From Branchiostoma floridae (Eukaryota > Chordata > Leptocardii > Amphioxiformes > Branchiostomatidae): 64,000 nucleotides of DNA. Under the pieces are notes generated by a model. The model did no database searches, was not told where the DNA came from, and saw only the letters and a list, made by a program, of their open reading frames with translations. The position numbers and the translations under genes were made by a program. This document shows, in pieces, positions 23,367 to 34,449 of this stretch. The DNA lies in NCBI RefSeq assembly GCF_000003815.2, contig NC_049987.1:1537299-1601298 (forward strand), read 5' to 3'. Position 1 is the first letter of the stretch. Each line of letters opens with the position of its first letter.

Positions 23367-26344
23367 CTAATGCAGCCTTAAAGCAGTGCAAGAGGCACAC
23401 CCACAAGATGTGGACCAAGAGCAGGGGACGTCGATATTGAAATGGGTGTCAAATCTCACAAACGTGGCTCTCACAAGCGATAGCTTGAATGTCAAGATGT
23501 TAGACTTTTCAGTGGCTTGAACCCCAATATTACGGAGGACAGGACTCAGCTGATTCCAGATGGTGACCAGCCTTGGTATGTAAGAAGAGCTGAAGGCTGA
23601 TGTCCTTACTCTAATGGGGGTAAGCATGTGAGATCTGAGATATCTAGAGGGTCTGGAAGGGAAGGATACATACTTGTGAACAATTGGTTTAGACTTGATA
23701 AACACCATGACGTCGCATACTTCGCGCCTGTGCGTAAGAGGCAACAGACCAAGGGTGGAGAGACGTTCCTTGTAGGTCAGGGTGTTCGAGTGGGCTCCTA
23801 GAATGAATTTAGTCGCCCGCCGTTGCACCCCTTCTACAAGGGACATGAGTTTGCGGGACTGAGGGGACCACAAAGGTGAGCAGTATTCTAAGATGCTTCT
23901 CACCAATGTGGTGTACAGTGCCTTGCGTACATCAGTGCTAGAGTTGAACCCGATTGTTCTTTTGATGAAACCAGTCATAGAATTGGCCCTGGCTACCATC
24001 TTTAAGATGTGTCTGTTCCACTGAAGGTCCAACTGGACAATGACCCCAAGGTCAGGCATACTGTCTACAGATGTTATTGTAGTACCAGACATGTGATAAG
24101 AGTACACAATAGGACTCTTAGAGCGAGTTAAACGGATAAGGTTACACTTGGAAGGATGAAAAGACATCTTCCAACTAAGACTCCAGTTGTACATGGCAGT
24201 GATGTCATTTTGCAGCTTAACACAATCATTTAGCTTGCTGACTTCCCTAAAACATTTAGAGTCGTCAGCGAAGAGTGCTACAGTAGATTGAGTTGCTGCA
24301 CAAGGTAAGTCATTGATAAACAGAAGGAAGAGAAAGGGCCCAAGAATGGAGCCCTGAGGAACACCTGAAGTCACCGGGAGCCATTTGGACTGGCAACCTT
24401 CCACTACTACACGCTGACGACGATCGGTTAGGTAGGAGGTAAACCACGCCAGGAGGTTACCACCGAAACCAAACATCTGCAGTTTGTGGATTAGCAAAGT
24501 GTGGGAAACTGAATCGAACGCTTTCGCGAAGTCCAGGAATAACATATCTACCTGCCCCCCCTTATCGAGTATGGATCCTACTTGATGGTAGGTTTCTACT
24601 AGTTGAGTTGTAGTAGAACGGCCGGCAATAAACCCGTGTTGGAATTCGTGAAGCGACCCTCTCAAAATTGGAATCAACTGATTGTACATACAGCGCTCCA
24701 TCAACTTGCTTACCAGGGATAACAAAGATACTGGCCTATAATCGGCCACATTCTCCTTGTCTCCCTTCTTATGCACTGGTAGTACGTTTGCATCATTCCA
24801 TCTACTCGGTACACAACCAGCGGATAGTGATCTATTGAACAGCAAGGTCAAGGAAGGAGCAAGAGTCATGGCACAGCCCTTAAGAACATGAGCAGAGATG
24901 TTATCCGGACCCACAGCCTTACTAGTGTTGAGATTAACTAACACATTTTCCACGGATTCTACAGCAAGTAGCAAATTACACAATCTTTCATCAACTATCA
25001 CGTCGATGTCAGGCTTGATAACATTAGGGTCAGGTGCAGAAAAGGTGGCGAAAAAGTAGTTATTGAACAAATTGGCCTTATCGGGTGCAGACTGAATGAC
25101 CGTGCCGTTGAGATGAACGTCAGTCGGAAGAGACCTGGATTTTGACTTTGCTCGTACAAAAGCCCAAAATCTCTTCGGCGACTCCTGTAAAGTGGAAGAG
25201 AGGCTAACAAGATATTTGTTGTACTTAGCTGATAGCAAGTTCTTCAGCTTGTTTCTTAGTTTACGGAACTTCTCCCAGTGAGAGGGGGAGTCGGAACGCT
25301 TCGCCCTTTTCCACGCTGTCCGCTTCTTGTTCTGCAAGTTGCGTACCTCGCCGTCGATCCAAGGAGGTGATGTTGATACCTTGAGCTTCCGACTGGGCAC
25401 GAACATGTCAACAGCCGACTGAACGGCTGAAGACCCTGCTTCCCAGGCAGAGTCAATGTCATGGTGGTGAGTAACTGACTCTGATAGCCTCAGTGACTCA
25501 AGGTGAGCACTGAGACCAAGCCAGTCGGCTCGTGTAAAGTTGGACACTACGAGGAAGCTCCTGCCTAGTTTGGATACGACAGCGGAGAGAGAACTCGAGA
25601 ACAGTGTGGTCGGTATCAAAGTCAGCGGGAAGTTCCCTGATCGTAGAGAACCTCTCAGGGAACTCCGTAAACACAAGATCTAACAGGTTGTGAGTGGAGT
25701 TTGAGGGAATATGATTGATTTGTTTTAAAAAGTAGTTATTAATCATGTTGCAAAAGTCAGCTTCCCTACCCTCGTTTAACACTACGCAATTGGCCCAGTC
25801 GATTCGAGGCAGATTGAAGTCCCCGAGGACACAGCACATGTTATACTCTTTGTTCACGCTCTCTAAAGTCGAGCCCAGGTTGTGCGTAAAAGCTGACAAG
25901 TTACCAGAGGGAGGTCTGTAGCAAAGAATAACAGCAATTTTGCCCATAGCTGGAGGACGGATTTCACATACAAGAATCTCATCCTGAGGCTCCAAGTCAA
26001 GTCTACGACTACTACATATTGACGATTTAACAGCGAGTGGAATCCCCCCCACCAGACTTATTATTATGAGTAACATGACGATCCTTGCGATAGGTCACAA
26101 ATTCAGGGGGAATAAACTCTAAATCATGCACATCAGAAGTCAACCAAGTCTCAGTGATTGCGAGAAGATCCGGAGCATTAAGGTGTATCAGGTTGGTGAG
26201 CTGTACCAACTTGTTCCTACTCTGGTTAACAGATTTCACACTCCTAGCATTGAGATATATAGCATTAAGAAAATTGGATGACATCATTAAAATGAAGGAC
26301 AACAGGAAGCACACATGTGGTAACATACTTCTACTGATTTGCAA
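23367..26344 (-). pseudogene. CR1-like LINE ORF2, endonuclease plus reverse transcriptase, two frameshifts
   Basis: Reading from 26344, an APE-type endonuclease runs NARSVKSV, ITETWL, GDFNLPRIDW, HNLLDLVF and DTDHTVLEFSL. The catalytic Asn, Glu, Asp and His positions are kept. Reverse transcriptase follows: NYRPVSLLSL-type sequence (ADYRPVSLLSLVSKLMER), LFLDFAKAFDSVSH, GVPQGSILGPFLFL and LFADDSK, with both catalytic aspartates intact. The protein ends with a Cys-rich tail, CSWSTSCGCASC. The frame changes twice: at a run of C near 26041-26050 and at a CT-rich stretch near 25585-25600. Repairing neither, the last 769 codons remain open. The small number of lesions means the copy is young. CR1/L2/jockey-group placement is from motifs only. 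Confidence 0.9.
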
Positions 26345-26718
26345 ATCAATTTGGCACTGATGAGTGGAGGGCTTCCTGATACATGTGCTCAGACCACAAT
26401 GGGAATTTGCATATCAATTGGCTACTAAGGCAGATCTAAATTCTACAGCTAAAACGCATTGGTTTCATACATTTAAAAGATCGTGACTTAACAGTATATA
26501 AAATTCAAATGCTACAGTGAAAAGTACACCCTCGCTGCACACTTGATATTGCACAGATTATGACAAATGAGCCACTATTGATCTTGTACAAAACATGCTC
26601 AGATAGAAAGATCATTACTACATTATCGCAAATGTTGCAAAGAATTAAATTCTATACAAGGGCTAAGGTTAAAATAACATGACTCAAGTGCACTTGTACA
26701 CAAATCTAGTCTAGCATA

Positions 26719-27882
26719 TCAAGAAGAATGTAAGGTTGGAGAGCCTGAGGTCTTCCTCGGCATGCTGGCTGGAACCGCCCGCATCCTTGCCTCCTTCATC
26801 AGCCTCGTCAGGGCGTCGTCTCGCTCGCTGTCTCTCTGCTGCCGAGCATGGGCCTTGGATCTTTTCCGGCCCCTGGTCTTGCTGTCACGCTTCGGCAGTG
26901 GTGACTTTGGAGCGCTGACACTCTCGTCAGCTGGTACCCCGGAAGTACTCTGGCTGACCTCAGTGTTGTTTCCGGAAGTGTCTTTGTTGTCGGAAGTGTC
27001 GGGCGATGTTGTTGCCGCTGGCTCCACGTAGAGCCGGAAACTTTCCTCGATGACATCTTCAGGTGATGGTGAAGAGATCTGCTGTACTGCCGTGATGTAA
27101 TGGCAGCCAGGGTCACCTCGCTTGTGCCCTGACATGCCGCAGTCCCTGCAGACGATGTCGTTGGGGCAGATCTTGCTGTAGTGCCCCTTGAGAAGACATT
27201 TCCCGCAGGTCATGTCTTCTGGCTTCTTGTGGTACTGCTCTCGATGTTTTACAGCACCACGGAAGTTTCCGAAAGTCATCTTGACAGGCAGAGGTTCGGC
27301 CGGGATATCGATGAACACGAACCTGTTGCCGTTCTTCCATCTTGTCAGCTTCTTGTCTTCATCCCTGTCTTTCTCGTACATGACGGCGCTTCTGAGCTTG
27401 CAGCCGAAGCGCTCAAGGGTTTTCACAATGTCGCGATCGTCGGCAGACAAAGGAATCCCCTCGATCGTCACCCTTGTCGTGGGGTTGTTGTTTTCTCCCT
27501 GACCACCAACGATGTAGGGGTTGTGGTCGTAGAGGGGGATCTTCTTCCCTCTCAGCGTCAGCCCTTCGGCCAGAAGGGCTGTCCGTGCCGCCTTTGTCTT
27601 TGGGTAAAGACGCCACAGCCCTCCCACCAGCTGGGCTCCCTCCATGGTCTCGTAGCCGGCGATCTTCTCGGCTGCACCACAGATTTCCCTCGTACTGAGC
27701 CACCGATCTTCTCTCCCGATGGCCTCGCTGTACTTCATGTAGGCCGGCTTGACCATCGGCATGGTGGATTCTGCCGACCGCGTCGTCAAGGTGGTAACAG
27801 ACGCGTAGGTCGCCATCTTGTCTTCTCTCGAAGTTGTTGTTTCAGGCGTCGAGGTCTTCTCAGTCCTGTTTGATGTGTTCAA
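26719..27882 (-). CDS. CR1-like LINE ORF1, zinc-knuckle RNA-binding protein
   Basis: An intact 387-codon frame 5' of ORF2 on the same strand. The N-terminal region is Ser/Thr-rich. A middle region with LEGLTLRG-like and VTIEGIPLSADDRDIVKTLE sequence looks like an RRM-type fold. It is followed by two zinc knuckles, CGKCLLKGHYSKIC and CRDCGMSGHKRGDPGC, at roughly residues 225-262, and then a charged C-terminal tail with RGRKRSKAHARQQRD. LINE ORF1 proteins bind the element RNA and form the particle needed for retrotransposition. No stop or frameshift was seen. Start choice: the first ATG of the frame, near 27882. Confidence 0.85.
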   Translation of the reverse strand: MNTSNRTEKTSTPETTTSREDKMATYASVTTLTTRSAESTMPMVKPAYMKYSEAIGREDRWLSTREICGAAEKIAGYETMEGAQLVGGLWRLYPKTKAARTALLAEGLTLRGKKIPLYDHNPYIVGGQGENNNPTTRVTIEGIPLSADDRDIVKTLERFGCKLRSAVMYEKDRDEDKKLTRWKNGNRFVFIDIPAEPLPVKMTFGNFRGAVKHREQYHKKPEDMTCGKCLLKGHYSKICPNDIVCRDCGMSGHKRGDPGCHYITAVQQISSPSPEDVIEESFRLYVEPAATTSPDTSDNKDTSGNNTEVSQSTSGVPADESVSAPKSPLPKRDSKTRGRKRSKAHARQQRDSERDDALTRLMKEARMRAVPASMPRKTSGSPTLHSS

Positions 27883-28189
27883 GCCTCTAACAACTTGTTG
27901 ATTTTGATAACTGGATTCTGTCCAACACTTTCCTCACCAGATAAGAACAATCGCTGACGGAAACAATGAAAAATGCTGCTAGAAATCTCACGATTTCAAG
28001 AGCTCACACAAAGCGTGACTGCCGTGGCTTGCCTCGCTTTCGCTCTCGGACGCATTTCTTGCTCCATGATCTTTGTCGGTCTTTCTATTTTCTATTATGT
28101 GTCGAGAGACCAAACATTACAGTACACTTTCTTGTCGAGCAGTTATTTCTGTCCACTGTTTACCTGCTTGGTGTTATCCGACAGATGTT

Positions 28190-28600
28190 TAAATATTCTA
28201 GGAAACTTGCCTACCATATCACGGACATGTACGTTTCGGATGTCGTAGAAAGAATGATAAACATAAATGCAAACGAGCTTCAAGCCAATACATGTCAAAA
28301 TACGGAGTAACTTTTGTGGTAGAATGTCCAATAGTATTAAAGTCAAATCTTTCCATAAATGAGATGGGTGTTCATGTTCCTTGAGCTCTCATTCACATAT
28401 GCCCCCCAGCTTGTCCTATGGAAATGCTCAGCCGTTCCGTCAGGATAATGGTGATTTGTTCTTGTTTTGTTTCCTATTTTTCTGAACTTACACAGCTCTG
28501 CTCTAAGCTTACATGCAATGTTACGACCTTCGTATGCATGGACCCGCTAGGTAGAATACATAAGGCACCCTTGATTATAATTATAAATAAAAGGAATCTG
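28190..28600 (+). repeat. Dispersed repeat, copy 2
   Basis: Matches the segment at 9880-10210 in the same orientation. Shared blocks include GTAGAAAGAATG, CAAAATACGGAGTAA and TGTTACGACCTTC. It lies just beyond the 5' end of the CR1-like LINE. Confidence 0.6.
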
Positions 28601-28842
28601 TCACAATATACAATAACATAAGCCACTCTCAATGGTTCTTTGGGAACATGAAACTGCTCAAGTATCCCTGCCAACATTATTGCGGGACAGTACAGCAGGC
28701 TCCAAACAGTAGAAATCTTGCTGTATTTGCAGTGAAACATGCTTCCCAACTACTTTATCTCAAGAAGGACTTATGACACTCAACGCAATCTTCTTATTTT
28801 CAAAATCACTGATGACCATGACAGTCTTTGTTTACATAACCT

Positions 28843-28999
28843 CATAGTTCACACAAAAAATACGCTCGAGCCTTGTCGACAGCGCCCCGGATCCTGATCC
28901 TCTTCCAGTGGTAATGGCGGTGCGGTTGTTTGCGATGCGCCCAGGAGCCAGTCGGCATTGACAGGCTTCAGTTTGGAGAGGGACATGTCCATCTTCATT
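28843..28999 (-). other. Probable terminal exon of an unidentified gene
   Basis: After an acceptor (GACCTGTCAG) the minus strand reads MKMDMSLSKLKPVNADWLLG, then ASQTTAPPLPLEEDQDPG, then RCRQGSSVFFV and a stop. The SLSKLKPVNADWL phrase is reminiscent of C-terminal segments in some DDE transposase-like proteins, but I cannot confirm this. Same strand and neighbourhood as the exons at 29309-29772. Confidence 0.4.
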
Positions 29000-29308
29000 C
29001 CTGACAGGTCCCGGCCTTCCCCGAGAACTCGAGAGGCGTGACAGCACGCGCAGGAAGAAAGACGTCGTGAGTTCCATTCTGTGGCACTCGTCCTACAGCG
29101 TGAACAACTTGTTCTCCAGCACTCAGTACGGCTTCCGTTTCTACCTTGCTTTCCGATTCATATTGAGAAATTAAGCCTGCAGGCTCGCGTACTGAGTGTA
29201 TCAGACCGACTGACACAATTGCAAGCTGTGTTGGGCCTTCCTGTTGAGCCTTAACTGTGATAGCCCTCAGAGTCGTTATTCGTACGATACGGGCTGGTAG
29301 TACACAGA

Positions 29309-29480
29309 TCATTCCGCCCCCGACGACACGCTGTTGCGCAGCCACCCATTCCCCATGTACTCAATAAGCTGCTTCAGCAAAGGCTGCTCCATCTGCTCCC
29401 GCAACTCGAACGCATCCCTGATGTGCTCGGCCGGCAAAAGAAGTGCAAGACCATTAGGTTCTACGTGAACTCGTATGCAT
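29309..29480 (-). other. Exon of unidentified gene (second of two phase-matched exons)
   Basis: After a polypyrimidine stretch and AG at 29481-29482 the minus strand reads CIRVHVEPNGLALLLPAEHI, then RDAFELREQMEQPLLKQLIE and YMGNGWLRN, to a stop at 29309. The preceding exon ends with two bases (CG) and this one supplies the third (A), giving an arginine codon, so the splice phase fits. The intron would be 152 nt. The sequence is helix-rich and plainly coding-like. The family is not recognised. Confidence 0.5.
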
Positions 29481-29632
29481 CTGTCTTCTCGAAATAGTGG
29501 ACAATAGGAAACAGATTGACTTAAATTTAACATTCAGTACACCTATACATATATTTAAAACAATAAAACATGTTTTCAGTTAACACGTTTGTTAAACAAC
29601 TCACATCATGTTCAAAGCGATTGTGTACATAC

Positions 29633-29772
29633 CGACCATCTGTATCTTCCTGTAGATAGCTCGTGTGAAATGAAAGGCACACCCTTTCCTGGTGCAGTCC
29701 GTCCTTAAAATCCATCACGAAGTTTTCGACCCGAGGAGCCTTTTGGAGGGTGACCGTGAAGTTCTGGAACAC
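29633..29772 (-). other. Exon of unidentified gene (first of two phase-matched exons)
   Basis: A 140-nt exon from an acceptor (GCAGTTATAG) to a GTATGT donor. It reads VFQNFTVTLQKAPRVENFVM, then DFKDGLHQERVCLSFHTSYL and QEDTDG. Alternating beta-strand-like composition. It joins in phase to 29309-29480. The function is unknown. Confidence 0.5.
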
Positions 29773-30204
29773 CTATAACTGCAAAACAAATTCTGCTATA
29801 TCATAATATCATTATTGAACCATTCGGTTTGGGTTATGTCTTTCCATCTTCTATCAAACCACAAAATTAAACATTTAGATCTATTAATCACTAGTTGGAC
29901 AGCCCTGCTTCACAGCTGACTAAAATAGATAAGTAATAAAACATTATGTATTATACAGCCGAATAAATCAAATCGAGTATTACTTTACTTTTAAGCAAAA
30001 TCTTATACTGCGTCCTTGTAGAACTCCTTTTTTTTCTCCCGTACTCAAGTTGAAGATGATTGGAACGTGTTTGAAGTCTATGTCCGGACGTATAAATGCA
30101 TGAAAGCTAAAGAGTTGCGCGAACGGCGGTCGCACAAAAAATATCCCGTCGCAGAACCACTTCTTTGCCTAACTGCCCTAGCTGTTGGTCACTGGCAAAG
30201 GCAG

Positions 30205-30340
30205 GGTCTTTTCCCCCTGACTAACACTTCTAAACAATCTATACCCTTTAATCGATGAAACATCATCCGGGATCTGAGGTTTTAACCATGGTCCATAGTA
30301 AATCACATCCTCTTGACTGTGGTGGCGTAGCCACTGGTGT
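30205..30340 (-). pseudogene. Possible LINE endonuclease fragment
   Basis: The minus strand reads DVIYYGPWLKPQIPDDVSSI followed by KGYRLFR. This resembles the second motif region of LINE APE endonucleases (ADVI..TETWL.P..PD..I.GY.LFR), with the catalytic glutamate position replaced. Only this short piece is present. Confidence 0.4.
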
Positions 30341-30544
30341 CCGTCAGCTTTCCGCGTCCTTATTTTGCCCCCTTGTGATGAACGTGAAGGTGATGTCCCT
30401 CTGCTCATCAGTTTCTATTGTTTCTGCAACTGCTTTTTGGGCACGTTTTGGCAGATCTTTTGATTTTTTTTGTGGTTGAACAAGTCATGCATGCTTTTAC
30501 TCGCGGGGACTTCTAGTTTCTGTAAGTTGACTTCTGTGATGTCT

Positions 30545-31760
30545 TCAGTGGGTCAGGTTAACGCAGGGCGGGGATTCTCTTAATGCCACAAAAAACACAT
30601 ACTTCATTCCTTGTTGCAGATGTTTCTTCGTCATGCTGTCTGCTTTCTCATATGGCACCTTCCCTCTGTAGGTCAATCTATTTTTCAGTTCCTCTTTCGA
30701 CATCTGACTGAAGTTTTCTGACAGCGATGGTGACATTTTTTAGGAAGTGATGGGCTCTTCTATGAGAAACTACTGTCTGTCTTGAATGGTATTGACAGAA
30801 TGGCTCCATGCCGAGGGGCTGTCCATCATTCGGTTGTCTGCAGGGCATCGGCAGGGATAAAATCTTTCTTTCTGCTGGCCAATTTCGAATTACCGAGAAA
30901 GGTTGTCTCCTTTGAAGAAATGGAGAACGTCTTTCAACTCTCTTCCGTCTTGTGTCTTTACTTGGAAAGAGAGAGATGTAAGGCCGTCTCTTCTTGTCTC
31001 TGGGTACAGCAGACGAGCAGTTGATCAGCGTCTCTTCTTGCAATACAGTATACGTGTGGTTGTTCTACTGCAGATTTCACTGACTTTTGTAAGTTGAACT
31101 TCTTGTGATACTTGGTGCCTGTGAGACGAATGGCTTTGTCATACACGATGGAAACAAGGTACATAATGTAGCCATGGTTAGCCAGTGTTGCGCCATCCTC
31201 CCAGCACATAAGGTTACTTGCTGTTTGAAAGGAGTTCAAGTGATGTCTAATAAACTCTTCTGATTCCTCTCCATGGTACTCTCCTAGATCTACCAGTCCC
31301 GGCTTTAACTCTTTGTAATCTGTGCATAGTTTGTGACATCCCTCATGAAAGGCAGTTGTGTTTGTAGCATGTGCTGCCTCAGTTCATGTGATTCTGACAT
31401 CTGCACCACACTGACAGAATTAGCTCCGATTTCTCGTCGACTCAGACCCTAAAACACGTAAAACCATTTCCTCCGAGCAAACGGTTTGCAGCATGCAGCG
31501 CGGCGTGCCTCATCAGCGTAGCAGCGTAGGTGGGGCGATCTTTGTCGCTCTGGACTTTTCTTCCAGGCGTTGGAGCGCGAGGCTCAGTAACGCCCTGTTC
31601 AGTTCAGACGGCGATTTTACCAGGTCCAGCACCTGATGCAAAACATCCTTCACGGCGTCCTGCTGGTGCGCCCTCTCTAGTACTACTAGCCCTTGCACCA
31701 ACAGTGGGTCACCCTACATACAAATTTCTTCCGTTACCGTTAGGGTTTGTGGCATTACAT
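30545..31760 (-). pseudogene. Unidentified coding region with multiple frameshifts
   Basis: The minus strand holds a chain of protein-like segments that hop between frames. They are LVVLERAHQQDAVKDVLHQV, then RPTYAATLMRHAALHAANRL, then (after an acceptor GTGTTTTAG) LSRREIGANSVSVVQMSESH and ELRQHMLQTQLPFMRDVTNY. After a one-base shift near 31320 these follow: KPGLVDLGEYHGEESEEFIR, LANHGYIMYLVSIVYDKAI and VEQPHVYCIARRDADQLLV. Near the end is ELKNRLTYRGKVPYEKADSM, loosely SAP-domain-like. The order and composition show a once-functional protein. Several shifts make it a pseudogene, possibly of a mobile-element gene. The family is not recognised. Confidence 0.55.
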
Positions 31761-32249
31761 CATCTTGTGTTCCTCAATAAGGGTGTGAAGCCATTGTGTC
31801 TTGAATTATGCTACTGGGGACTTATGAAGAGTCATCATGGCCTGATAAAATCTCCCGTTAACCCAATTCTGAGTTACTCTATAAGCTAGGAGATCTCTAT
31901 TTACCAAATAAAACCATTTTTGGAAGTCAATAGAGCATGCGAAAGTTGACTTATCTTGCTCCATTCTGGCCCTGATGACCGTATGCGTACACAACATATA
32001 GATTCGGCGATACAGGTTCTGTTAAATGCCCTACTTTTGTTCATCTACATGTAGGTTGGAGCACTCTAAACATTAATTATCCTATTGTTAAGAACACACA
32101 GAATAAGATTTATATTTATATTTACAGTACTCATTAAGCTTTGACATCGTTAATTTAAAGGAACTGTAGGATCTTTTTTTAAGACTTGGGAATTGGTTTG
32201 ATCATGGACTTATACCACACAGAGTGCCGCTCCATACACCATGTGTGGG

Positions 32250-33435
32250 CGTACTAGAGTTTTAAATCTTATACACATGTGCTGCTGTTTCTTGTTCAAA
32301 TTTAGCCCAAAGGGTCAAATAGTATCATAATTCCAATATATTTATGACATCACTTATTATTATTCTATAGACCAGTGTTAGTAGTTTCAAAGCCTTCAAT
32401 CTCTCTTCATAGAATAATTAGGCCAAGGACTCCCTTAGTCGCTCTCTTCTGGATCTTTCCTAGTTGTAGGGCCTGCTTCCACGTATAAAGACCGAGTTGG
32501 AGCCCCATACTCTAATTAAGGACGGAGAGCTGACTTATATAGGAGCAAGAACACCTCCTGATCTAGGTACGCCAATGTTCTCCATATGAGTTCTGCAATA
32601 TGATTTGCCTTATTACATATGTTATATATGGGATGACATGTGCTTTCAAAAACTTAGTTCCCTGTTAACAGTGATGGCCAAATCATTTTTCCTGCTCCGT
32701 AAAATCCAATACTATACGAGTTTCGTTGTCTAACATCGGGTTGTCCCTTTCCCAGTCGACGAGTCTTATCATTGTGCATTCCATATGGTAAAAATCAGCT
32801 GCCATTTTGTTGCCCATTTTTTAAGTTATTGAATGTCTCTCTGTAAGCTAGTACAGTCTTATTTTGGACTGTCGGTCTGTGTAACTTTGTGTCATCTGTG
32901 AAGATTTTCATTTGCTCTTCACAAGTTCAGGCGTGTCGTTACGAATGCAGTAAAACGTATTGGACCCAGATCGCTCTTTTGGGGCACTCCGCTAGTTACT
33001 TCAGCTCACCGTGATATTTTTCAATTCACACGAACTCTGTATCTCATCCCTGACAGATTATATCCAACTGCGAGTTTACGTCTGATCCCATAACTCTGTA
33101 TTTTGCCTAATAGTCTATTTTTGGAAAAGAATCAAACGCCTTGCGAAGGTCCAGAAAGACCGCATCAACGGGGTCCCACCGTTAAGCCATTCTAAGCCCA
33201 CTTATCTAAGCAATCCAACATCTGGTGGTAGTGGAAGGGCCTGGCAGAAAGCCGTGTTTGGTGAGGTTTGAAAAGATTGTTAACCTTTATGTGTTTCACG
33301 ATAGCGTCTCTAATCAAACCCTCAAGAACTTTTCCCACCACTAAGGTCAAGCTAACCGGACGGTAGTTTCGGTGTGTTTTCTTGCAACCTCTCTTATAAC
33401 TTGGCGTGACGTCGGCGGTCTTCAATACTGAAAAT
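32250..33435 (-). pseudogene. LINE reverse transcriptase, heavily decayed
   Basis: The minus strand reads KTADVTPSYKRGCKKT then NYRPVSLTLVVGKVLEGLIR and DAIVKHIKVNNLFKPHQT. Further down come degraded VFFGTPL, ADFYHMECT-like and LGLYTWKQALQLGKIQKRAT, the last matching the RPHLEY...KIQKRATK region near the end of L2/CR1-group ORF2. Stops and shifts are frequent. The usual catalytic block is not intact. Confidence 0.75.
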
Positions 33436-34011
33436 GGATTAGTCTGGGGAATGCTTTGCGCGCCCCTGCTGTTTTGGTTTGCCTTTCGTGGCATTTTTGC
33501 ATTCAGAGGACACTTCCCTGGCCAGTGTCCAAGTTGCTGACAAATGGAACATGGGTGCGTCTGGGGTGTCCTTACGGAGGCGCTCCCAGCCTGCGAGCCT
33601 TGGGCACTTAACCTTGCCATGCCGTTAATGGCTTGGGTAAACTGAGTACATAGAGCAGTTATCTGCTCCTGGTGTACACGTACGCTGCATGTCCACCAAT
33701 TGTTTTTGCGTGGATGCCACGAAATCTACCAAGCTACTAGTATCCTGTTTGTCATCAGATGTGCCATATTGCCTACCGTGACGGACATGCTAGTTTCCCT
33801 GGTGGATGTCTTCCAGGAACTGGGCTTCGACACGCGCATCGTGGAGAGAGTTTGGACGAGCCTTCTTTACCTCTAATGCCAGCTGGGGGTCACCTTTGAG
33901 TTTAGCAGATAGTCGGGAGTAGTTTGGAGCACGTTTTCTCGTTAGCCACCCATGGCGCTGAGATGGCTCAACATATCGCGTCTTGCTCAGTTGTATAATG
34001 GCATTCCACAT
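33436..34011 (-). pseudogene. Retrotransposon gag fragment with zinc knuckle
   Basis: The minus strand reads AKLKGDPQLALEVKKARPNS, then LHDARVEAQFLEDIHQGN and a stop. After a degraded stretch containing VASTQKQLVDMQ it gives CSICQQLGHWPGKC, a CCHC zinc knuckle. This order (capsid-like helices, spacer, knuckle) is that of an LTR-retrotransposon gag, Gypsy-like by appearance. The knuckle frame runs directly into LINE coding sequence at about 33430, so two unrelated elements are joined. Confidence 0.6.
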
Positions 34012-34083
34012 ATTACACTTAAGTCTGTAGTCTTATCAATGTTTTCCGTATGTCCTTTACAAGTGTCTTAGTCCTTTCCTTTC

Positions 34084-34350
34084 TTACGTAACATTATAAT
34101 TGTCATCTGCATATTCCTCATGGTTAGACCCTTCATTGCTCAGCATGTCACATGTGTACGTGTTGCATAACGTAGGAGAGAGGATAGCTCCCTGTGGTAC
34201 TCGTACTCTTGTTTCTGTCCATCCTGTGATATGATCATTCACTTGAAACCCGTTGAGTCTGTCTTTCATGAACTCATGTATGAACTTATGAAGCACCCCT
34301 ACTATAATTACTATATGGCTATACAAAATAGGACCCCCTCCCCCAGTCTG
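34084..34350 (-). pseudogene. LINE reverse-transcriptase scrap with YADD
   Basis: The minus strand reads FMKDRLNGFQVNDHITGWTE, then VPQGAILSPTLCNTYTCDM, then EEYADDNYNV. These are the PQG and YADD motifs of a non-LTR reverse transcriptase, closer together than usual. The subfamily differs from the neighbouring LINE pieces. Confidence 0.75.
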
Positions 34351-34449
34351 ATAGCCAACGCTCTTCTTCTTTCGCAGTAGATTGGGTCTCTTGAAAACAA
34401 AATATATGATACGGTTTGTCCAATGACCATGTGAACTTTTCATTTATAC

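Noticed and set aside
27181-27873. 230-codon plus-strand open frame
   Set aside because: It is antisense to the intact LINE ORF1, whose zinc knuckles fix the coding strand.
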